The notes: generated by a model from the sequence alone, not told the origin. Shown: positions 1-8,830, numbered from the stretch's first letter. The stretch: DNA of 18,244 nt from JBAUHN01 sp049680295 (GCA_049680295.1 JBAUHN010000259.1:1-18244); one strand, 5' to 3'. Numbers and translations are program-made.

Positions 1-930
1 GGGCGCATCACGCCGGGATGTCCTGGGCTATACGCCGCTGAACACGAAACCGCATGGGCACGCTTGACCGCATTTGTCCACACTGAAACCGACGCCAAAA
101 TCTGTTGCCAGGTCGGCCATGCCGGGCGCAAAGGATCCACTCGCATCGGTTGGGACGGTATGGACCAGCCTTTGCCTGACGGAAACTGGCCGCTATTGTC
201 TGCATCCGCCACGCCATGGTCCAAAGACAACGCCGTGCCAAAAGCGATGGACCGCGCTGATATGGACCGGGTGATCGCAGAATTCGTCGCAGCCACGAAA
301 ATGGCCCAGCGCGCAGGGTTTGACATGGTCGAGCTTCACGCCGCCCATGGCTATCTGATTTCGTCGTTTATCTCGCCCCTGTCCAATACGCGCACCGACG
401 CATATGGCGGATCACTGGAAAACCGAATGCGCTATCCGCTAGAGGTCTTTGCCGCGATGCGCAATGTCTGGCCCAAAACCAAACCAATGTCGGTGCGCAT
501 TTCCGCCAGTGACTGGGCCGGCGACGCAGGTGTGACTGCGCCCGAGGCCGTGAAAATCGCCGCAATGTTCGAGGCAGCAGGCGCCGACATCATCGACGTG
601 TCCGCAGGCCAAACCTCAGCCGACGCAAACCCTGTTTACGGCCGCATGTTTCAGACCCCCTTTAGTGACCGCATCCGCAATGAAAACGGGATAAGAACCA
701 TGGCGGTCGGCAATATTTTTGAACCCGATCACGTCAATTCGATCCTGATGGCGGGGCGTGCTGATCTGGTCTGCCTTGCAAGGCCCCATTTATCCGATCC
801 CTATTGGACGCTTCACGCGGCAACTGCCCTTGGCGACCGGCAAGAGATCTGGCCAAAACCATATGAGGCTGGTCGCGATCAATCGTGGCGTTTGGCGGAT
901 CGCGAGGCGGAAATGGCGGGCAACTTATGA
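1..930 (+). CDS. 2-aminobenzoyl-CoA monooxygenase/reductase (bifunctional salicylyl-CoA 5-hydroxylase/oxidoreductase), C-terminal part
   Basis: The reading frame is open from base 1 to a TGA at 928-930, giving 309 residues with no start, so the gene is cut by the window edge. What is visible is an Old Yellow Enzyme-type FMN reductase domain. It shows an HAGRKGST segment, the family pattern VELHAAHGYLISSFISPLSN followed by NTRTDAYGGSLENR, an RISASDW strand and the late phosphate-binding segment GRADLVCLARPHLSDPYW. In the known bifunctional enzyme (about 770 residues) this half reduces the ring after an N-terminal FAD monooxygenase half hydroxylates 2-aminobenzoyl-CoA. The monooxygenase half should lie just outside the window. 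Downstream CoA ligase, acyl-CoA dehydrogenase and crotonase genes fit this role. A stand-alone NADH:flavin oxidoreductase cannot be excluded from this fragment. The end overlaps the next gene by ATGA. Confidence 0.85.
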   Translation, partial: GRITPGCPGLYAAEHETAWARLTAFVHTETDAKICCQVGHAGRKGSTRIGWDGMDQPLPDGNWPLLSASATPWSKDNAVPKAMDRADMDRVIAEFVAATKMAQRAGFDMVELHAAHGYLISSFISPLSNTRTDAYGGSLENRMRYPLEVFAAMRNVWPKTKPMSVRISASDWAGDAGVTAPEAVKIAAMFEAAGADIIDVSAGQTSADANPVYGRMFQTPFSDRIRNENGIRTMAVGNIFEPDHVNSILMAGRADLVCLARPHLSDPYWTLHAATALGDRQEIWPKPYEAGRDQSWRLADREAEMAGNL

Positions 931-1658
931 CCCATATCGTCATATCAGGCGGCGGAACGGGCGTTGGGGCCAGTATTGCCCAGGGCTTTGCGGACGCAGG
1001 CGCCAATGTGACCATCATAGGCCGCACCAAAGCATCATTGGTGGCACAAGGCCTGCCCTACCAGGTCTGCGATGTAACCGATGTCGAACAGGTACAGGAC
1101 GCTTTTGCCGCGGCGCGGGGCGCCCATGGACCCATCACTGCCGTCATCGCAAATGCAGGCGACGCGCGGTCCGTTCCGTTTCACAAAATGACCGCTGCGG
1201 ACCTGACGGCGATGACGGACGTGAACCTTGTCGGTGTTTTTAACGTCTGGCAAGCCGCATTGCCCGACATGAAATCCTCAAGCGCCGGACGACTGATTGC
1301 TATTGCGTCAACCGCCGGATTAAAGGGCTATCCGTATGTGTCCGGCTACTGCGCTGCAAAACACGCGGTCGTTGGCCTGACCCGCGCGCTGGCGATTGAG
1401 CTTGCACAAACAGGCATCACCGTGAACGCCGTCTGCCCCGGATTTGTCGACACCCCCATGCTCGACAGATCAATCGACAATATTGTCGCCCAAACCGGCA
1501 TGACGCCGGAAAAAGCCCGGTCATCGCTGGCAAAAAACAATCCGCAACGACGCTTTGTGCAACCAGATGAAATTGCCAGTGCTGTTATTTGGTTATGCTC
1601 GGACGCGGCCAAATCCGTCAATGGGCACACGCTGACCTTGTCAGGAGGCGAGATATGA
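927..1658 (+). CDS. SDR-family NAD(P)-dependent oxidoreductase (3-hydroxyacyl-CoA dehydrogenase-like)
   Basis: This is a 243-residue classical short-chain dehydrogenase. The nucleotide-binding glycine motif is a variant GGGTGVG at residues 8-14 after the first beta strand, NAG lies at 76-78, and structural Asn is N100. The catalytic set S128, Y141 and K145 is complete in the pattern YCAAK, and VNAVCPGFVDTPM follows at the usual place. I chose the ATG at 927 because it forms an ATGA overlap with the upstream stop and puts the glycine motif at its normal distance from the N terminus; an upstream in-frame start at 885 would add 14 unlikely residues. In this operon it probably oxidises a hydroxyacyl-CoA, or a cyclic alcohol intermediate, during ring processing. 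The exact substrate cannot be read from the sequence. Confidence 0.88.
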   Translation: MTHIVISGGGTGVGASIAQGFADAGANVTIIGRTKASLVAQGLPYQVCDVTDVEQVQDAFAAARGAHGPITAVIANAGDARSVPFHKMTAADLTAMTDVNLVGVFNVWQAALPDMKSSSAGRLIAIASTAGLKGYPYVSGYCAAKHAVVGLTRALAIELAQTGITVNAVCPGFVDTPMLDRSIDNIVAQTGMTPEKARSSLAKNNPQRRFVQPDEIASAVIWLCSDAAKSVNGHTLTLSGGEI

Positions 1659-2146
1659 ACGACACGTTAGACCAAACAGGGATCAATGCCCCGTCAAAGC
1701 AGCGGCTGCGTTTGTGGCTCAGGCTGTTGAAAACCAGCCGTCTGATCGAAAACCAATTGCGCGAAAAACTGCGGTCGGAATTTGCTTCGACCCTGCCGAG
1801 GTTCGATGTTCTGGCGGCCTTGTCGCGCTACAGCGATGGCCTCAAGATGAGCCAGATTTCCGGCGTGCTGAAAGTGTCCAATGGCAATGTCACTGGCATT
1901 GTCGACCGTTTAGCTGCCGATGGTCTGTTGGTACGTGTGGCCGTTCAGGGCGACAGACGGGCGTCGCTGGTGCGTTTGACCCTAAAAGGGCGCGAGGAGT
2001 TTCAGCGCCAGGCGGATGCCCATGAGGCATGGATCAATGGTTTGCTCAGCGACTTTTCGGCCCCTGAGGCCAACGATATCGCCAGACGCCTTGAGGCGTT
2101 GGAAATAGGTCTTACAGATGAATCGGACGTGCAAAATGCGCAGTGA
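1655..2146 (+). CDS. MarR-family transcriptional regulator
   Basis: This 163-residue protein has the MarR winged-helix layout: an N-terminal dimerisation helix, a helix-turn-helix with recognition helix around residues 74-87 (VSNGNVTGIVDRL), and a wing carrying the family signature D100-R101-R102. A strong AGGAGG ribosome site lies 6 nt before the ATG at 1655, which also overlaps the upstream stop as ATGA, so the start is well supported. MarR proteins in aromatic operons commonly repress them and are released by the aromatic acid or its CoA thioester. Position inside the operon suggests autoregulation of the whole cluster. The operator would sit at the operon promoter, upstream of the window; I see no convincing site for it inside the operon. 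Confidence 0.9.
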   Translation: MNDTLDQTGINAPSKQRLRLWLRLLKTSRLIENQLREKLRSEFASTLPRFDVLAALSRYSDGLKMSQISGVLKVSNGNVTGIVDRLAADGLLVRVAVQGDRRASLVRLTLKGREEFQRQADAHEAWINGLLSDFSAPEANDIARRLEALEIGLTDESDVQNAQ

Positions 2147-2936
2147 TGTGACCCATTTTAAATGCGATATTCGGGACCGCGTTGCCACGATCGCGCTGGA
2201 TCGGCCTGATCGCAAGAACCCGCTGACTTTCGACAGTTATGCCGAATTGCGCGACTGGTTTCGCGATCTTGTCTACACGGATGATGTGGACGCCGTAGTT
2301 TTTGCCTCAAACGGGGGGAATTTCAGCTCGGGTGGCGACGTGCATGACATTATCGCGCCCCTGACCGGCATGTCGATGAAAGAGCTGCTGAATTTCACGC
2401 GCATGACCGGCGATCTGGTGAAAGCCATGATAAATTGCGGCAAACCGGTGATTGCAGCCGTTGACGGTATTTGCGTCGGCGCTGGCGCGATCATTGCCAT
2501 GGCATCGGACCTGCGGATTGCCACAGGCGACGCGAAATGCGCCTTTTTGTTTACCCGCGTGGGTCTTGCCGGATGCGACATGGGGGCCTGCGCCATTCTG
2601 CCCCGGATCATCGGTCAGGGACGGGCCGCTGAACTACTGTACACCGGGCGTTCGATGAGCGCTGAAGAAGGAAAAAACTGGGGGTTTTACAATCAGGTCG
2701 TCCCCGCAGCTGACCTGGAAAAAACGGCACATGATCTGGCAACCCGCATCGCCGAGGGGCCGAATTTCGCACATATGATGACCAAAACGATGCTGGCACA
2801 GGAATGGTCGATGTCCATCGAACAGGCGATTGAGGCCGAGGCGCAGGCGCAGGCCATCTGCATGCAAACGGCCGATTTTGAACGGGCCTACAAGGCCTTT
2901 GTCGCCAAAGAAAAACCAGCGTTTAAGGGCAACTGA
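2136..2936 (+). CDS. enoyl-CoA hydratase/isomerase (crotonase) family protein with atypical active site
   Basis: This crotonase-fold protein has 266 residues from the ATG at 2136. An alternative ATG at 2118 adds six residues and a longer overlap with the MarR gene; neither has a decisive ribosome site. Visible family features are RVATIALDRPDRKNPL (15-30), the oxyanion segment FSSGGDVHDI (63-72) and GICVGAGAIIAMASDLRIA (111-129). The two glutamates of classical enoyl-CoA hydratase (E144 and E164 in the rat enzyme) align by eye with I119 and R141, so both are missing. D148 in AGCDMGACAILPR aligns instead with the nucleophilic Asp of 4-chlorobenzoyl-CoA dehalogenase. The protein may therefore be a hydrolase, isomerase or ring-opening enzyme rather than a simple hydratase. 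It overlaps the next start by one base (TGATG). Confidence 0.88.
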   Translation: MRSDVTHFKCDIRDRVATIALDRPDRKNPLTFDSYAELRDWFRDLVYTDDVDAVVFASNGGNFSSGGDVHDIIAPLTGMSMKELLNFTRMTGDLVKAMINCGKPVIAAVDGICVGAGAIIAMASDLRIATGDAKCAFLFTRVGLAGCDMGACAILPRIIGQGRAAELLYTGRSMSAEEGKNWGFYNQVVPAADLEKTAHDLATRIAEGPNFAHMMTKTMLAQEWSMSIEQAIEAEAQAQAICMQTADFERAYKAFVAKEKPAFKGN

Positions 2937-4087
2937 TGGCAGATCGCAGCTTTCTTGACTGGCCGTTCTTCGACGCGCACCACCCTGAATTGGCAGCGCG
3001 CGTCGAAGAATTTGCACAAACTCTGGATATTGATCACAGCGATACTGATGCCGCTTGCCGCAGCCTAGTCACCCAAATGGGGGCCGCGGGCGTGCTGGAC
3101 CACACCAGCGATCCCGGCGGCGCGCTCGACGTTCGCAGCCTGTGCCTGAGCCGTGAAGTGCTGGCGCGTCATGATGGCTTGGCAGATTTCAGTTTTGCGA
3201 TGCAGGGGCTTGGAACAGGTGCGGTTACGCTGTTCGGATCACCGGACCAACAACAAAAATGGTTGCCGCTGACACGGTCCGGCAAGGCCATATCGGGTTT
3301 TGCCTTGACCGAACCGCAATCGGGATCAGATGTTGCCAGTTCGACAATGACGGCCACGCGCGATGGCGATCATTACGTGCTGAACGGCGAAAAGACGTGG
3401 ATTTCAAACGGCGGTATCGCGGATGTCTACACAGCTTTTTCGCGCACCGGCGAGGCACCGGGCGCGCGGGGCCTGTCTGCGTTTATTGTCACACCAGACC
3501 TGCCCGGTTTCGAAGTGGTTGAACGGCTACACGCCATTGCCCCGCATCCGTTGGCCAGATTGCGTTTTACCGACTGCCGTGTTCCGGTCAGCGCGATGAT
3601 AGGCGCGCCGGGGCAAGGGTTCAAAATAGCCATGTCGGTGCTCGATGTTTTCCGACCCACAGTTGCGGCCTCTGCCTTGGGATTTGCGCGGGCTGCCTTG
3701 GATTTGGCGCTGGGGCGTGTCACATCGCGTACTTTACAAGGTGCGCCGCTCTTTGATTTGCAAATGGTGCAGGGCCATATTGCAGAAATGGCGCTGGATG
3801 TGGATGCAAGTGCGCTGCTGACCTACCGCGCCGCCTGGGCCAAAGACAGTGGTGCCGCGCGGATCACCCGCGAGGCCGCCATGGCCAAGCTGTTTTCAAC
3901 CGATCAGGCACAGAAGGTCATCGACAAAGCCGTGCAATTGTTCGGCGGTGATGGCGTGCGCGCGGGCACGAAAGTCGAAACACTTTACCGCGAAATAAGA
4001 GCGTTGCGCATCTACGAAGGCGCGTCGGACGTTCAAAAGGTCATCATTGCACGGCAATCACTTGATCAATTTGAAAGGGGCAAATGA
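2936..4087 (+). CDS. acyl-CoA dehydrogenase
   Basis: This is a complete 383-residue FAD-dependent acyl-CoA dehydrogenase, the usual family length. It shows the FAD/substrate segment GFALTEPQSGSDVASS, the second family signature VLNGEKTWISNGG, and the C-terminal FGGDGVR and REIRALRIYEGASDVQK blocks. E361 in IYEGAS sits at the position of the catalytic base of medium-chain acyl-CoA dehydrogenase. The gene is translationally coupled at both ends (TGATG upstream, ATGA downstream). In context it most likely introduces a double bond into an alicyclic or ring-opened CoA thioester made by the monooxygenase/reductase. Chain-length or ring preference is not readable from the sequence. Confidence 0.92.
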   Translation: MADRSFLDWPFFDAHHPELAARVEEFAQTLDIDHSDTDAACRSLVTQMGAAGVLDHTSDPGGALDVRSLCLSREVLARHDGLADFSFAMQGLGTGAVTLFGSPDQQQKWLPLTRSGKAISGFALTEPQSGSDVASSTMTATRDGDHYVLNGEKTWISNGGIADVYTAFSRTGEAPGARGLSAFIVTPDLPGFEVVERLHAIAPHPLARLRFTDCRVPVSAMIGAPGQGFKIAMSVLDVFRPTVAASALGFARAALDLALGRVTSRTLQGAPLFDLQMVQGHIAEMALDVDASALLTYRAAWAKDSGAARITREAAMAKLFSTDQAQKVIDKAVQLFGGDGVRAGTKVETLYREIRALRIYEGASDVQKVIIARQSLDQFERGK

Positions 4088-5718
4088 TGCTTGGTCCGTC
4101 CGCCCATACTGACACTTTCGCACGCGATAGCCTGCCGCCCGCAGATCAATGGCCCGAATTTGATCTGACCGGGTTTGAATATCCTGACCTGTTGAATGCG
4201 GGATACGAATTGACCGACGCGATGGTCGAAAAAGGCTTTGGCGACCACACCGCATTGATCGGCAATGGCCGCCTGCGCACCTATAAAGAGCTGACGGATT
4301 GGACAAACCGTCTGGCGCATGTGCTGGTCGATGATCTGGGGGTTCAGCCGGGCAACCGGGTTCTGATCCGGTCGGCAAACAATCCTGCCATGGTGGCCTG
4401 CTGGCTGGCCGCCACCAAAGTTGGCGCTGTCGTTGTGAACACCATGCCGATGCTGCGTGCTGGTGAATTGACGAAACATGTCGATAAGGCCGAGATTGAG
4501 TTTGCCCTATGCGACACAAGGTTGATGGAAGACTTGGAGGCCTGCGCCAAAACCAGCGCGTACCTGAAAACCGTGATTGCCTTTGACGGCAGTTCCAACC
4601 ATGACGCCGATCTTGACCGCCTGGCCTTGGAAAAACCTGTCCGTTTCGACTGCGTCGCCACCGGGCGCGATGATGTGGCACTGCTGGGATTTACCTCCGG
4701 CTCCACCGGTGAGCCTAAAGCAACCATGCATTTCCACCGCGATCTTCTGATCATTGCGGACGGTTATGCCAAAGAGGTGCTGGGTGTTGGCCCCGAAGAT
4801 GTGTTTGTAGGCTCTCCCCCCTTGGCATTTACCTTTGGATTGGGCGGTCTCGCGATCTTTCCTTTGCGGTTTGGGGCCACGGCAACGCTGCTGGAACAGG
4901 CCTCGCCCGCAGGCATGATCGAGATCATCGAGAAATACCACGCAACCGTGTGTTTCACTGCACCAACTGCATATCGTGTGATGCTGCGCGCGATGGAAGA
5001 TGGCGCTGATCTGTCTAGTCTCAGGGCCGCCGTGTCCGCAGGCGAGACATTGCCAAAGCCGGTCTATGACGACTGGATCGCGAAAACCGGCAAACCGATG
5101 CTGGATGGGATCGGCGCCACCGAAATGCTGCATATCTTTATCTCAAACCGGTTTGCAGATCACCGCCCGGCGTGCACCGGCAAACCCGTGACCGGCTATC
5201 AGGCCAAAGTGCTTGCCGATGATGGCACAGACGCCCCCCTGGGCGAGATCGGGCGTCTTGCGGTGCGGGGCCCCACCGGCTGCCGCTACCTGAACGATGA
5301 TCGCCAGGCAGGGTATGTTGAAAACGGCTGGAACATCACCGGCGACAGTTTCTTCAAAGACAAAGACGGCTATTTCCACTTTGCCGCCCGCAACGACGAT
5401 ATGATCGTGTCGTCGGGCTACAACATCGCCGGACCAGAGGTAGAGGCCGCATTGCTCGGCCACCCGGCCGTGGCTGAATGCGCCGTGATCGGCGCCCCTG
5501 ATCCTGAGCGCGGCCATATCGTGCAAGCCCATATCGTACTGTCAGAACCCGACACCGCATCAGACGCAATGGCCGAAAACCTTCAGAGCCATGTAAAATC
5601 CGTAATTGCGCCGTTTAAGTATCCGCGCAGCATCGTTTTTTGCGACACATTGCCCAAGACCTCGACGGGGAAAATTCAGCGTTTTCGCTTGAAAGACATC
5701 GCGCAAGACAACCAATAG
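4084..5718 (+). CDS. aromatic acid--CoA ligase (2-aminobenzoate/benzoate-CoA ligase family)
   Basis: This 544-residue adenylate-forming enzyme activates a carboxylic acid to an acyl-AMP and then to the CoA thioester. The P-loop is FTSGSTGEPK at residues 203-212, followed by the ATMHFHRDLL sequence typical of benzoate and 2-aminobenzoate CoA ligases. Further core motifs are GIGATEMLHIF, ITGDSF, the hinge region RNDDMIVSSGYNIAG, and the C-terminal LPKTSTGKIQR with catalytic K530. Two adjacent ATGs (4084 and 4087) follow a GAAAGGGG ribosome site; the first gives an ATGA overlap with the previous stop. It would catalyse the entry step of the pathway encoded here. Anthranilate is the first-choice substrate because of the upstream monooxygenase/reductase; salicylate or benzoate are alternatives. 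Confidence 0.9.
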   Translation: MMLGPSAHTDTFARDSLPPADQWPEFDLTGFEYPDLLNAGYELTDAMVEKGFGDHTALIGNGRLRTYKELTDWTNRLAHVLVDDLGVQPGNRVLIRSANNPAMVACWLAATKVGAVVVNTMPMLRAGELTKHVDKAEIEFALCDTRLMEDLEACAKTSAYLKTVIAFDGSSNHDADLDRLALEKPVRFDCVATGRDDVALLGFTSGSTGEPKATMHFHRDLLIIADGYAKEVLGVGPEDVFVGSPPLAFTFGLGGLAIFPLRFGATATLLEQASPAGMIEIIEKYHATVCFTAPTAYRVMLRAMEDGADLSSLRAAVSAGETLPKPVYDDWIAKTGKPMLDGIGATEMLHIFISNRFADHRPACTGKPVTGYQAKVLADDGTDAPLGEIGRLAVRGPTGCRYLNDDRQAGYVENGWNITGDSFFKDKDGYFHFAARNDDMIVSSGYNIAGPEVEAALLGHPAVAECAVIGAPDPERGHIVQAHIVLSEPDTASDAMAENLQSHVKSVIAPFKYPRSIVFCDTLPKTSTGKIQRFRLKDIAQDNQ

Positions 5719-5744
5719 TAACTACACCAAAGGGAGAAACTGAA

Positions 5745-6875
5745 ATGAACAGATTACTGCTTGCAACTACCGCACTGGCACTGGCGGCGACAGCTGCGAT
5801 GGCCGACGTGAAGGTCGGAATGATCACCACGCTATCAGGCGGCGGTGCCGGTCTTGGCATAGATGTGCGCGACGGCTTTATGCTTGCTATTGAACAATCC
5901 GGGCGCGACGACATCGAGGTTGTGATCGAAGACGATCAGCGCAAACCGGACATCGCGGTGCAACTGGCCGATAAAATGATCCAATCCGAACGCGTGGATG
6001 TTTTAACCGGCATCATCTGGTCGAACCTTGCCATGGCCGTGATCCCAAGTGCGACGGCGCAAGGGAAGTTTTATCTGTCACCCAATGCCGGACCATCGGC
6101 ACTGGCGGGCAAAGGCTGCCACCAGAATTATTTCAACGTGGCCTGGCAGAACGACAACCTGCATGAAGCCGCAGGTGCCTATGCCAATGGTGCAGGTTAC
6201 AAAAACAGCTTTATTCTGGCGCCGAACTATCCGGCAGGTCAGGACGCGCTGACCGGATACAAACGCTTTTACAGCGGCGAACTGGCCGGTGAGTTATTCA
6301 CCGAACTGGGGCAGACCGACTATGCCGCCGAGATCGCGCAAATCCGCGCATCAGGTGCCGACAGCGTCTTTTTCTTTCTGCCCGGTGGCATGGGTATTTC
6401 GTTCCTCAAGCAGTTTGCCGACAGCGGTCTCGACCTGCCAGTTGTTGGTCCGGCCTTCAGCTTTGACCAGGGGATTTTGCAAGCCGTCGGCGACGCTGCA
6501 ATGGGTGTAGTGAACACCAGCCAGTGGAACAAAGACATCGACAATCCAACCAACGCGGCTTTTGTCGAGACTTTTCAAGCTGCTTACGGACGCTTGCCAT
6601 CGCTTTATGCAAGTCAGGGCTTTGATACCGCGAACCTGTTGATCTCGGCAATTGAGGCCGCTGATGTGTCAGATGCAGACGCTTTCCGCGCTGCACTGGA
6701 AGCAGCTGATTTCAACAGCACACGTGGTGATTTCACCTTTGGTCCCAACCACCACCCGGTGCAAAACATCTACGCCCGTGAAGTGGTAAAAGAGGGCGAC
6801 GTCTATACCAACAAAATCATCGGTGTTGCGTTAGAAAATCATAGCGACGCCTATGCTGCTGATTGCAAAATGTAG
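5745..6875 (+). CDS. ABC transporter periplasmic substrate-binding protein (Leu/Ile/Val-binding family)
   Basis: This 376-residue exported binding protein has a Sec signal peptide of about 20 residues (basic start MNR, hydrophobic core, AMA cleavage site before DVKVG). The mature part follows the type I periplasmic LivJ fold, with KVGMITTLSGGGAG at the start, IEDDQRKPD and a late YASQGFDTANLL helix. C125 and C374 could form a disulfide. An AGGGAG ribosome site lies 8 nt before the ATG at 5745; upstream in-frame starts lie inside the ligase gene and would bury the signal peptide. The gene begins 26 nt after the CoA ligase. Context suggests that the ligand is an aromatic acid rather than a branched-chain amino acid. 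A strong hairpin follows directly. Confidence 0.92.
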   Translation: MNRLLLATTALALAATAAMADVKVGMITTLSGGGAGLGIDVRDGFMLAIEQSGRDDIEVVIEDDQRKPDIAVQLADKMIQSERVDVLTGIIWSNLAMAVIPSATAQGKFYLSPNAGPSALAGKGCHQNYFNVAWQNDNLHEAAGAYANGAGYKNSFILAPNYPAGQDALTGYKRFYSGELAGELFTELGQTDYAAEIAQIRASGADSVFFFLPGGMGISFLKQFADSGLDLPVVGPAFSFDQGILQAVGDAAMGVVNTSQWNKDIDNPTNAAFVETFQAAYGRLPSLYASQGFDTANLLISAIEAADVSDADAFRAALEAADFNSTRGDFTFGPNHHPVQNIYAREVVKEGDVYTNKIIGVALENHSDAYAADCKM

Positions 6876-6881
6876 CACTTT

Positions 6882-6914
6882 TGCAGCCCGCCTCTCACAT
6901 TCGGGCGGGCTGCA
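6882..6914 (+). terminator. GC-rich hairpin between binding-protein and permease genes (attenuator or mRNA-stabilising)
   Basis: An 11-bp perfect stem (6882-6892 with 6904-6914, mostly G-C) encloses an 11-nt loop and is followed by a short TTTT run. It begins seven bases after the binding-protein stop and ends 15 bases before the permease start. It resembles a weak intrinsic terminator. In binding-protein-dependent transporters such structures often give partial termination or protect the upstream mRNA, so that more binding protein than permease is made. That role is an inference here. Confidence 0.6.
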
Positions 6915-6929
6915 TTTTCGGAGAATTAG

Positions 6930-7850
6930 ATGTCCACCATTCTTATTGCAGAACAAATCCTGAATGGTCTTCAGTTTGGCGTGATGCTGTTTTTGATGGC
7001 CGCAGGATTGACGCTGATCTTTGGCGTCATGGGGCTGATCAACCTCGCGCATGGCTCGCTTTACATGGTGGGTGCTTTTGCCGCCGCTGCCGTTGCCGGG
7101 TTGACGGGTTCGTTCGTATTGGCATTGATGGCAGCCCTTGCCGCGGCAGCGCTTGCGGGGGCTGTGGTGGAACTGGTGGTCATTCGCCGCCTTTATAACA
7201 GCGCCCATCTGGATCAGGTCCTGGCAACATTCGCGCTTATCTTGATATTCTCCGAAGGCACGCGCTGGATCTTCGGATCATTTCCGCTGTTTCTGGATAT
7301 CCCCGACGCCTTGTCCGGGCCGATCACATTGCCTGGCGGCATCGCTTATCCGTTTTACCGGCTGGTACTGATCGGCGTCGGGCTTTTCGTTGCCGCAGGC
7401 CTTTGGGGACTGATTGAACGCACGCGCATTGGCATCCAGATCCGCGCCGGCAAAAATGACCGCGAGATGATTGCCGCCCTCGGCGTCGACATTTCGAAAC
7501 TATACACAATGGTCTTCGCACTTGGTGCCGCCCTTGCGGGTCTCGCCGGTGCGCTGGTCGGCGCCATTCAATCGGTACAGGTCGGCATGGGTGAACCGGT
7601 GCTGATCCTCGCCTTTGTGGTAATCGTCATTGGCGGTATCGGCTCAATCAAGGGGGCGTTTGTCGGCGCGATCCTTGTGGGCCTGACCGACACGCTTGGC
7701 GGTGTATTTCTACCGGTCATGTTCAAGCAATTCATGGAGGCTGGTGCCGCCGCCCAATCCGGGTCTGCACTGGCGTCAATGATGATCTATATCTTGATGA
7801 GTGTCGTTCTGATCTGGCGTCCAACCGGCCTGTTTGGAGCACGCGCATGA
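6930..7850 (+). CDS. branched-chain amino acid-type ABC transporter permease (LivH-like)
   Basis: This is a 306-residue, very hydrophobic inner-membrane protein of the LivH family. The N-terminal LTLIFGVMGLINLAHGSLYM is the characteristic block of this permease type. Several transmembrane helices follow, together with the cytoplasmic loop RTRIGIQIRAGKNDREMIAALG, which couples to the ATPases, and the late GGIGSIKGAFVGAILVG segment. A GGAGA ribosome site lies just before the ATG at 6930. The stop overlaps the next permease gene by ATGA. It would form the membrane channel together with the LivM-like protein, for uptake of the operon's substrate, probably an aromatic acid. Confidence 0.92.
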   Translation: MSTILIAEQILNGLQFGVMLFLMAAGLTLIFGVMGLINLAHGSLYMVGAFAAAAVAGLTGSFVLALMAALAAAALAGAVVELVVIRRLYNSAHLDQVLATFALILIFSEGTRWIFGSFPLFLDIPDALSGPITLPGGIAYPFYRLVLIGVGLFVAAGLWGLIERTRIGIQIRAGKNDREMIAALGVDISKLYTMVFALGAALAGLAGALVGAIQSVQVGMGEPVLILAFVVIVIGGIGSIKGAFVGAILVGLTDTLGGVFLPVMFKQFMEAGAAAQSGSALASMMIYILMSVVLIWRPTGLFGARA

Positions 7851-8830
7851 TCAAGGAAAACTGGGTCAATGCGCTGGCGCTGGCCGGGCTATTGGCTGTC
7901 GCTTTGGGCGCGTTTGTGCTGGATGAACCGTTTACCATCACGCTGGCGACGCGCGTGGCTATTCTGGCACTGGCAGCCGTGGGGCTGAACATCGCCCTGG
8001 GCATTGGCGGGTTGGTCAGTCTTGGCCATGCGGTGTTTTTCGGGATTGGCGGTTATGCTATGGGAATCCTGGCTTTTCATGCCCAAACATATGCGCCGAT
8101 GACGTTTGGTCCCTTTGCCATTGAAGGCACCAAAAGCATGCCGGTTATTTGGCTGATCGCAGCGCTTGTCAGTGCCGTTGTCGCCTGCGGTATCGGGGTT
8201 TTGTCGCTGCGCACCAGCGGCGTGTACTTTATTATGATCACGTTGGCTTTTGGGCAGATGTTCTATTATTTTGCAATCTCCTGGAGCGCGTATGGCGGTG
8301 AAGACGGGCTGTCGATATATGTGCGAAACGGCTTTCCAGGTCTCAACACGCTGGCCCCTGTCCAGTTTTTCGCGATCTGTTTTGCGCTGCTTTGTATCGT
8401 GCTGTTCGTCAACGCAAAGCTTGCCGCGTCGCCCTTTGGGCTGGCCCTGAACGCAGCACGGCAAAGCCCGGTGCGCGTCGAAACCGTCGGTTTGAACCCG
8501 ACGCGGATCAAACTGGTGGCCTTTATCATATCAGGTGCAATCACGGGCCTTGCCGGCGCGCTTTTTGCGGATCTTAACCGCTTTGTGTCACCGACAATGT
8601 TCAGCTGGCAACTGTCAGGGGAATTGATCGTTCTGGTGATCCTAGGCGGCGTCGGGCGTCTGACCGGCCCCCTGATTGGTGCGGCGGTCTTTGTCGGCCT
8701 TGAACATTGGCTGGGCGGTCTGACTGAATTTTGGCACATCTATTTGGGCGCGATTTTGTTGATGATTGTTCTATTCGCACGCGGCGGTATTGTCGGGATA
8801 CTGACCGGCAAGGACGGTGCCCATGTCTGA
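7847..8830 (+). CDS. branched-chain amino acid-type ABC transporter permease (LivM-like)
   Basis: This 327-residue multi-spanning permease is the LivM partner of the preceding LivH-like protein. It carries AAVGLNIALGIGGLVSLGHAVFFGIGGY, an RTSGVYFIMITLAFGQMFYY segment, and the coupling loop SPFGLALNAARQSPVRVETVGLN before ISGAITGLAGALFADLNRFVSP. These are all standard family blocks. The start overlaps the previous stop (ATGA), and the end overlaps the following ATPase gene by eight bases, so translation is coupled throughout. Length and helix content are normal for the family. Confidence 0.92.
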   Translation: MIKENWVNALALAGLLAVALGAFVLDEPFTITLATRVAILALAAVGLNIALGIGGLVSLGHAVFFGIGGYAMGILAFHAQTYAPMTFGPFAIEGTKSMPVIWLIAALVSAVVACGIGVLSLRTSGVYFIMITLAFGQMFYYFAISWSAYGGEDGLSIYVRNGFPGLNTLAPVQFFAICFALLCIVLFVNAKLAASPFGLALNAARQSPVRVETVGLNPTRIKLVAFIISGAITGLAGALFADLNRFVSPTMFSWQLSGELIVLVILGGVGRLTGPLIGAAVFVGLEHWLGGLTEFWHIYLGAILLMIVLFARGGIVGILTGKDGAHV

